Source: Candidatus Accumulibacter regalis (lineage in GTDB: Bacteria > Pseudomonadota > Gammaproteobacteria > Burkholderiales > Rhodocyclaceae). From it: DNA of 64,000 nucleotides. The notes beneath the pieces were generated by a model, which searched no databases, was not told the origin of the DNA, and saw only the letters and a program-made list of their open reading frames with translations. The position numbers were made by a program, and so were the translations under genes. This document shows, in pieces, positions 59,470 to 64,000 of this stretch (within the stretch, counting starts at the first letter, position 1; every line of letters starts with the position of its first letter). Where the stretch lies: NCBI GenBank assembly GCA_000585075.1, contig JEMY01000006.1, forward strand, positions 1-64,000, read 5' to 3'.

Positions 59470-60119
59470 GCGCTCGGCGACTCCTGACGGCACTGTCCTT
59501 GCTGGTTCTCGGCACCACAGCCGGCGCAGCGGGAACCGCAACGGAGCCCACGCCCACGCACCGGCCGGACAATATGATGGCGGTGCCGAGCCCGGCCGCG
59601 CCACAGACGGCGATCTTTGCCGGCGGTTGCTTCTGGTGCATCGAAGCCGATTTCGAAAAGCTACCCGGGGTGATTGCCGTCGAATCCGGCTACACCGCTG
59701 GCCAGACCGTCAACCCGACCTACGAACAGGTCAGTGCAGGAGGCACCGGACATACCGAAGCGGTCCGCGTGCGCTACGACCCGCAAAAAGTCAGCTATTC
59801 ACAGTTGGTCGAATACTTCTGGCGGCACATAGATCCGACGGTCAAGGACCGCCAGTTCTGCGACGTCGGCAGCCAGTACCGCAGTGGTATTTACTGGCAA
59901 AACGACGCCGAGCGGAAGGTCGTCGAAAGCAGTCGCGACGCACTTCTCAAGAGCGGCAAGATCGCGCGCATCGAAACCGAGTTGCAGCCGGCATCGACCT
60001 TCTACCTGGCCGAGGAATATCACCAGGATTACTACAAGAAGAACCCTGTCCGCTACGCCTATTACCGCAGCGGTTGCGGGCGCGACATCCGGGTGCAGAA
60101 TCTGTGGGGTAGTCGCTAG
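59466..60119 (+). CDS. msrA: Exported peptide-methionine (S)-S-oxide reductase MsrA
   Basis: It reduces S-methionine sulfoxide. It is 217 residues with a signal peptide (LLTALSLLVLGTTAGAAG). The catalytic motif GGCFWC is intact in AIFAGGCFWCIEADFEKLPG, with GYTAGQTVNPTYEQVSAGGT and the resolving-cysteine region near the C-terminus (SGCGRDIRVQ). It is coupled to msrB, so the pair would repair both sulfoxide stereoisomers in the envelope. A perfect inverted repeat follows the stop. Confidence 0.95.
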   Translation: MSARRLLTALSLLVLGTTAGAAGTATEPTPTHRPDNMMAVPSPAAPQTAIFAGGCFWCIEADFEKLPGVIAVESGYTAGQTVNPTYEQVSAGGTGHTEAVRVRYDPQKVSYSQLVEYFWRHIDPTVKDRQFCDVGSQYRSGIYWQNDAERKVVESSRDALLKSGKIARIETELQPASTFYLAEEYHQDYYKKNPVRYAYYRSGCGRDIRVQNLWGSR

Positions 60120-60123
60120 CTGC

Positions 60124-60158
60124 GGCCGTCAGACAGGCTGCGAGGCTGTCTGACGGCC
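60124..60158. terminator. Inverted repeat between convergent msrA and rlmI
   Basis: A 13-bp perfect stem (GGCCGTCAGACAG pairing with CTGTCTGACGGCC) encloses a nine-base loop. No T-run follows on either strand, so efficiency as an intrinsic terminator is uncertain. It occupies the gap between two convergent genes. Confidence 0.6.
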
Positions 60159-60159
60159 C

Positions 60160-61350
60160 TCAATCCACTTGGCAGAGCAAGCCCTTGAGATATTCGCCCT
60201 CGCTGAAGTGCAGCGCCACCGGATGATCGGGCGGCGCGGCCAGGCGGCGCAGGATGCGAGCGCTGCAACCGGCAGAAACCGCGGCGTCGGCGACGATCTG
60301 CTGGAAATGCTCGCTGCGTATGCCGCCGGAGCATGAATAAGTCATCAACAACCCACCCGGGTTGAGCAGGCGAAAACCAAATGCATTGATATCCCGATAG
60401 GCGCGCGCGGCGCGTTCGGCGTGCGCCGCCGATGGCGCGAACTTGGGCGGATCGAGAATGATCAGGTCGAAACGCTGGCCATCGCTTTTCAGCGCGCGCA
60501 AGGACTCGAAGACGTCGGCCTCGCGCCACAAGGCGCGGTCTGCATCGAGCTGCGGGTTGAGCGCCAGATTGTCGGCAGCCATGGCCAGCGCCGGCGCCGA
60601 CGAATCGATCGACAGCACGCTCGCCGCGCCACCGGCCAGCGCCTGCAGCGAAAATGCGCCGGTGTAGCAGAAGCAGTTGAGCACCGAGCGGCCGGCAGAA
60701 AGCTGACGAGTGAGCAGGCGATTGTCGCGCTGATCCAGATAGAAGCCGGTCTTGTGGCCAGTAACCACGTCAACCTTGATACGCACACCGTTTTCGACGA
60801 TGAGCAGCGCTGCTTCCGACGCCTCGCCGAGCAGCCAGCCGCTCACCGGTTCGAGCCCTTCCAGCCGACGCACGTCCGAATCGGATCGCTCGTAGATGCG
60901 CTTGCAGCCCGTTGCCAGTTGCAGCGCGCCAGCAATCGCCGCGCGCCACTTTTCCGGGCCGGTGGCGGTCAGCTGGACGACCGCCGTATCGCCATAGCGA
61001 TCGGCAATCAGGCCCGGCAGGCCGTCGGACTCGCCGTGGATCAAGCGCATGCCTCCCTCGCTGCTCAATTCCGGCATCAGCCGGCGACGCTCGACGGCCG
61101 TCAGAATGCGCCGCTTGAAGAAAGCGTCGTCAATGATTTCGTCGGCATTGAAGCTCCACACCCTGGCGCGAATCTTCGATTCCGGGCTCCAGGCGGCCTT
61201 TGCCAGCGGCCGACCGTTGGCGGCGACGACATCAACGGTGTCGCCGGGGCGGGCACGACCCCGCAAGCGATCGACCGAAACAGCGAAGATCCACGGATGA
61301 CGGCGGGCAAGGGAACGATCCTTGCCCGGCAAAAGAACGAGTTGGGCCAT
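60160..61350 (-). CDS. rlmI: 23S rRNA (cytosine1962-C5)-methyltransferase RlmI
   Basis: The product is 396 residues, starting MAQLVLLPGKDRSLARRHPW. An N-terminal PUA domain (about 1-75) precedes a class I methyltransferase domain with VLNCFCYTGAFSLQALAGGA as the SAM site, FDLIILDPPKFAPS and MTYSCSGGIRSEHFQQIVAD, where the DPPKF motif and the Cys of SCSG are catalytic hallmarks. A longer frame from 61491 is not supported. It is convergent with msrA. Confidence 0.93.
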   Translation of the reverse strand: MAQLVLLPGKDRSLARRHPWIFAVSVDRLRGRARPGDTVDVVAANGRPLAKAAWSPESKIRARVWSFNADEIIDDAFFKRRILTAVERRRLMPELSSEGGMRLIHGESDGLPGLIADRYGDTAVVQLTATGPEKWRAAIAGALQLATGCKRIYERSDSDVRRLEGLEPVSGWLLGEASEAALLIVENGVRIKVDVVTGHKTGFYLDQRDNRLLTRQLSAGRSVLNCFCYTGAFSLQALAGGAASVLSIDSSAPALAMAADNLALNPQLDADRALWREADVFESLRALKSDGQRFDLIILDPPKFAPSAAHAERAARAYRDINAFGFRLLNPGGLLMTYSCSGGIRSEHFQQIVADAAVSAGCSARILRRLAAPPDHPVALHFSEGEYLKGLLCQVD

Positions 61351-61587
61351 GCGGGGTATCCAGCGCCCGGCGCTATGTCCAAGCGGCATTGAGGTAAGAG
61401 CGGCGCAGTGTACACCAGCCACACCGGCTACGCCCATCGGCGCTGCGGGCCCTTGCCGAAATCGGTGCCTGCTGGCCGTCCAGCGCCGCACTCGGCAGGG
61501 GACTTTTTGAGCGCCATCAACGAATGCCCCGGCCGGCAGCCCCTATAATCAAGCGCCGCATACTGCACCGTACGCACTGGAGCCGCC

Positions 61588-61947
61588 ATGAAACGCCTGA
61601 CCTTGTTCGCCGTCTTTTGCTTTCTCGCCGGGCCGGCCGTGGCAACGCCGCAAGCCGCCGCTTCCGCAATCGCCACGATCGGCGATCTCGGACAGCTGAA
61701 CGGCCAGGCGCTCGCCTGTGGCGAGATGGCGACCGCCGGCGAGGCCAAGAAACTGGTCATCCGGCATGCGCCGAAAAGCCGTCATTACGGCGAAGCCTTC
61801 GAGGAGCAGACCAATGCCGCCTTCCTCGCCCAGGGTCAGAAAGGCCAGGCGCCCTGCCCCTCGGCGGCGACTTTTGCCAGCCGGCTAGGTGAACTGTCCA
61901 GCCGCTTGCAGACCTTGCTGCCAGCGACACAAGCTGCAGGGCAGTAG
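61588..61947 (+). CDS. Small secreted protein next to SCO1
   Basis: The product is 119 residues with GGAGCC before the ATG. The signal peptide is LTLFAVFCFLAGPAVATPQA. The mature part has two cysteines (LACGEM and APCPSA), which could form a disulfide, and is otherwise helical (FASRLGELSSRLQTLLPATQ). I recognise no family. It is separated by only three bases from the SCO1-type gene, so they are likely co-transcribed, and a role in the envelope or copper handling is a guess. Confidence 0.75.
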   Translation: MKRLTLFAVFCFLAGPAVATPQAAASAIATIGDLGQLNGQALACGEMATAGEAKKLVIRHAPKSRHYGEAFEEQTNAAFLAQGQKGQAPCPSAATFASRLGELSSRLQTLLPATQAAGQ

Positions 61948-61950
61948 GGC

Positions 61951-62577
61951 ATGATGAAAAAACGGCTGCTCCTGCTTGCTCTTGCCGCAGGGCTTTCGCT
62001 ACCGTCCGCGGCGGTCGATCTTGCCGCAGAACAGGTGCCCCCCGAGCGCGAAACAGGCGTCATCAATAGCCGCTACCTGCTGATGGACGCCAACGGGCGC
62101 GCGGTCAGCAACCAGGACTTCCGCGGCCGCTTTCAGTTGCTCACCTTCGGCTACACCTACTGCCCGGACGTCTGTCCGACGACGCTCGCCGAGATGGCGA
62201 TGGTCATCAACCGGCTCGGCAAGGACGCCGAGGCGCTGCAAGCGCTGTTCATCACGGTGGACCCGGAGCGTGACACTGTGGACACCCTGCGCAGCTACGT
62301 TGCCTTTTTCGACCCGCGCATCATCGCTTTGACCGGTTCGCCAGCGCTGGTCCGGAAAGCTGCCGACAACTTCAAGGTGCGCTACGAAAAAGTTCGCGAA
62401 CCGGATGCTCCACCTGACCAGTACGCGGTCGACCACAGCGCAGGAATGATTCTTCTCGGTCCCGACGGTCGCTTTATCCGGAAATTTGCCTATGCTATGC
62501 CGGCAGCACAGATCGCCGAGCACGTTCTAGACATGATGGCCAGCAACGGACTGCGCCGGGCGCCCGCTTCAAAGTAG
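61951..62577 (+). CDS. SCO1/SenC-family copper protein
   Basis: The product is 208 residues with a signal peptide (LLLLALAAGLSLPSAAV). The SCO motif is in FGYTYCPDVCPTTLAEMAMV (CxxxC binds copper), and the conserved histidine lies in VDHSAGMILLGPDG. SCO proteins deliver copper to cytochrome oxidase or act as periplasmic thiol reductases. No oxidase gene is nearby. It is flanked by two small secreted unknowns on the same strand (gaps of 3 and 25 bases). Confidence 0.92.
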   Translation: MMKKRLLLLALAAGLSLPSAAVDLAAEQVPPERETGVINSRYLLMDANGRAVSNQDFRGRFQLLTFGYTYCPDVCPTTLAEMAMVINRLGKDAEALQALFITVDPERDTVDTLRSYVAFFDPRIIALTGSPALVRKAADNFKVRYEKVREPDAPPDQYAVDHSAGMILLGPDGRFIRKFAYAMPAAQIAEHVLDMMASNGLRRAPASK

Positions 62578-62602
62578 TCTCTTGCCATCGGAGAACCATG
62601 CC

Positions 62603-63079
62603 ATGAAATCATCCGCTATTGTCGCTTTTCTTGTCCTCGCATCGGCAGCCGCCGGAAGTGCCGCCGAGACCCTGTCGTGCCCGGACCTGGCCACTGCCGT
62701 CCAGGTCGGCACCTGCCCCAGCGAGGCAGAGCTCAAGTACACCTTCAACGGCTACTGCAGCGACAATCGACGCATGTACGAGCAAGACACCAGCGTGTGC
62801 ACCGACTATCAGGCCTATCGAAAACTGAAGAATGTCGCCCAATGGGAATCGGCCGACGGCGCCTTTTCCGCCTACGTCTCGTGCGACCTGGCAGCGGAAA
62901 CGATCAAGGCGATGCCGGTATCACGCATAGCGGCGGGCAAGCAGGGCAAGATAAGCCTGCTGACCTGCAGCTACGGCGACGGTATCAGCTTCAGCTATCG
63001 TTCGCGGCGACAATGCACCGTCGCCGGCAAAGGCGACTGTGCTGGCCATCCAGCCGCCTGCCGCGCGAGTTGCGACTGA
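62603..63079 (+). CDS. Cysteine-rich secreted protein
   Basis: The product is 158 residues. It starts at the second ATG (62603, MKSSAIVAFLVLASAAAGSA) with GGAG upstream. The mature region has nine cysteines (including LSCPDL, GTCPSE, GYCSDN, SVCTDY, LTCSYG, GDCAGH and a final RASCD), so several disulfides are likely. No domain is recognised. Its start is 25 bases after the SCO1-type gene, which suggests co-transcription; disulfide or metal chemistry would fit but is not shown. Confidence 0.8.
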   Translation: MKSSAIVAFLVLASAAAGSAAETLSCPDLATAVQVGTCPSEAELKYTFNGYCSDNRRMYEQDTSVCTDYQAYRKLKNVAQWESADGAFSAYVSCDLAAETIKAMPVSRIAAGKQGKISLLTCSYGDGISFSYRSRRQCTVAGKGDCAGHPAACRASCD

Positions 63080-63116
63080 CCACGCTGGGCATAAGCATAG
63101 CGTGAGCGACAAAATG

Positions 63117-63149
63117 ACCGCGGCGCGTACCTGGGGTACGCGCCGCGGT
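63117..63149. terminator. Long perfect hairpin between convergent genes
   Basis: ACCGCGGCGCGTACC pairs exactly with GGTACGCGCCGCGGT, a 15-bp stem with the three-base loop TGG. It lies between the cysteine-rich gene and the 43-residue gene. No T-run is present. Confidence 0.7.
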
Positions 63150-63169
63150 GGTTAAAGGGTCCCGACCGG

Positions 63170-63301
63170 TCAGCTCTTGGGCTTTGACGGAGTGCTCATT
63201 TCAGCCCGGCCATCCTTGGCTTTATCAGCCGAACAGGCAACAGCCGTTGCACTTGACAGCGTCAACGCCAAGGCCATCAGGCCGGCGGTAAGCTTCTTCA
63301 T
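63170..63301 (-). CDS. 43-residue secreted peptide
   Basis: The ATG at 63301 has AAGGAG six bases upstream. The product has a signal peptide (KKLTAGLMALALTLSSATAV) ending near ACSADK, which could be a lipobox-like cleavage at Cys. The remaining 18 residues are charged (DKAKDGRAEMSTPSKPKS). I do not recognise it. It follows the DUF47 gene by 88 bases on the same strand. A signal peptide and strong ribosome-binding site make it more credible than its size suggests. Confidence 0.62.
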   Translation of the reverse strand: MKKLTAGLMALALTLSSATAVACSADKAKDGRAEMSTPSKPKS

Positions 63302-63389
63302 ACGCATCTCCTTGTGACTGTGCCGACGTTGGCAGCTCCAATGTAGGCCTAAGGTCTGGCCAATACAACCCCGATCGCAACAGCGGTTT

Positions 63390-64000
63390 TTAGCACAGCT
63401 TGACGACGATGTCATCGAGGGCGTTGGCGGCATCGGCCACCCGATCCCCGGCATTGGACATGTGGCGATAGGTCTCACGCCGCTTGAACATATTGAGGTA
63501 ATCGTCGCCCTGGAAGAGCTCGACAATCGCTCGCCGATACGCTTTCTCGACCGTGCGTTCAGCCTTTCGGGCGGCAGCGGCGTCGACGCCGGCAGCAGCC
63601 GGGTCGCTCGCCAGGCGGGCAAAGCCGCGCGCCAGCGCGTCGGCACCCTCCCTGAGGTGTAGCGCCATTTCGAGGCTGTACTTGTCGGGCTGCAGGCCGA
63701 GAACATCCATCTCGACGACAGTCGACTTGCAGTAGTTGACAATGTCATCAAGAGTCATGATCGCGCGGTGGATGTCTTCGCGGTCGATCGGCGTCGAAAA
63801 CGCCTCTGCCAGAACGCCCAGGTTGCTGGCCTTCATGCGATCAGCCTGGTGCTCGTCGGCACGGACTTTCTGGCTCACCACCACGTCGCCGGTCTCCATG
63901 AACTCGACCAGCAGACGCGTGGTCTCGGCCGCGTTGGCGCTCTGTTCGGCAAGCATGCCGAAAAAGTCGGCGACCGTCGGGAAGACGCGCTCGTACAGAC
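63390..64000 (-). CDS. DUF47 (PhoU-like) protein, N-terminus beyond window
   Basis: At least 203 residues are present, and the frame stays open to the window edge. The sequence is all helical with the segments LLVEFMETGDVVVSQKVRAD, EHQADRMKASNLGVLAEAF, DREDIHRAIMTLDDIVNYCK and DRVADAANALDDIVVK, matching the DUF47/YkaA family. The REDIH and HxxDR-type residues resemble PhoU metal-binding segments. DUF47 genes are usually next to a Pit low-affinity phosphate transporter and may regulate it. No pit gene is downstream here; it may lie beyond the right edge. Confidence 0.9.
   Translation of the reverse strand, partial: LYERVFPTVADFFGMLAEQSANAAETTRLLVEFMETGDVVVSQKVRADEHQADRMKASNLGVLAEAFSTPIDREDIHRAIMTLDDIVNYCKSTVVEMDVLGLQPDKYSLEMALHLREGADALARGFARLASDPAAAGVDAAAARKAERTVEKAYRRAIVELFQGDDYLNMFKRRETYRHMSNAGDRVADAANALDDIVVKLC

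Overview
The window is high-GC bacterial chromosome, nearly wall-to-wall coding, with no rRNA, tRNA, CRISPR array, insertion sequence or prophage that I can see. Several gene orders are typical of Betaproteobacteria: rpsP-rimM-trmD-rplS; ilvB-ilvN-ilvC-pssA-leuA; xseB-ispA-dxs; sigma factor-DUF3619-DUF3106-RDD; cspA/clpS-clpA; and hslV-hslU with a STAS-domain gene. Together with the glyoxylate shunt and a DUF47 (PhoU-like) gene, these suggest a member of the Rhodocyclales, perhaps Accumulibacter-like. That assignment is inference from gene content, not a database match.

Layout. 1-8.6 kb (minus): one translationally coupled operon, lytic transglycosylase - GspG - GspF - GspE - PilM/N/O/P-like - secretin (cut by the window edge). 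It is a hybrid of type II secretion and type IV pilus (MSHA-like) machinery. 8.8-10.7 kb: a secreted unknown, a sulfurtransferase and a small STAS-like protein. 11-15 kb (plus): isoprenoid precursor genes xseB-ispA-dxs, then folE2. 15-17.1 kb (minus): ribosomal protein and RNA-maturation operon. 17.4-20 kb (plus): PilZ-like protein, WrbA-like flavoprotein and DUF2069. 20-26 kb (minus): branched-chain amino acid genes and phosphatidylserine synthase. 26.1-28.1 kb (plus): sigma factor cluster. 28.2-32.8 kb: lptG-lptF (minus) divergent from pepA-holC-unknown. 32.9-40 kb: valS, fused pabB-pabC, tusA, BepA-like protease and moaC. 40-43.7 kb: cspA, clpS-clpA and rraA.

43.7-50 kb is the least dense and most accessory-like part. 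It holds an ankyrin-repeat gene, a long inverted repeat, a small gene broken by an amber codon, a palindrome-rich region before aceA, an orphan hybrid kinase, and about 1 kb without a convincing gene that carries a sigma-54-like promoter. 49.8-57.2 kb: LysR regulator divergent from aceB, then terC-usp, hslV-hslU and a STAS protein. 57.2-58 kb is the decayed remains of a CobW/COG0523 GTPase. 58-64 kb: exported thiol and methionine repair proteins (DUF1223, MsrB, MsrA), RlmI, a SCO1-type copper protein flanked by small secreted unknowns, and a DUF47 gene cut by the window edge.

The genes are mostly housekeeping. The shared physiological themes are acetate/fatty-acid carbon use through the glyoxylate shunt (aceA, aceB), envelope biogenesis and repair (LptFG, BepA-like, exported Msr enzymes, SCO1) and proteolysis (ClpAS, HslUV). 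I found no clear undescribed system. The strongest leads are the hybrid secretion operon, the regulatory DNA around 44.9-49.5 kb, and the probable CTG start of the sigma factor.
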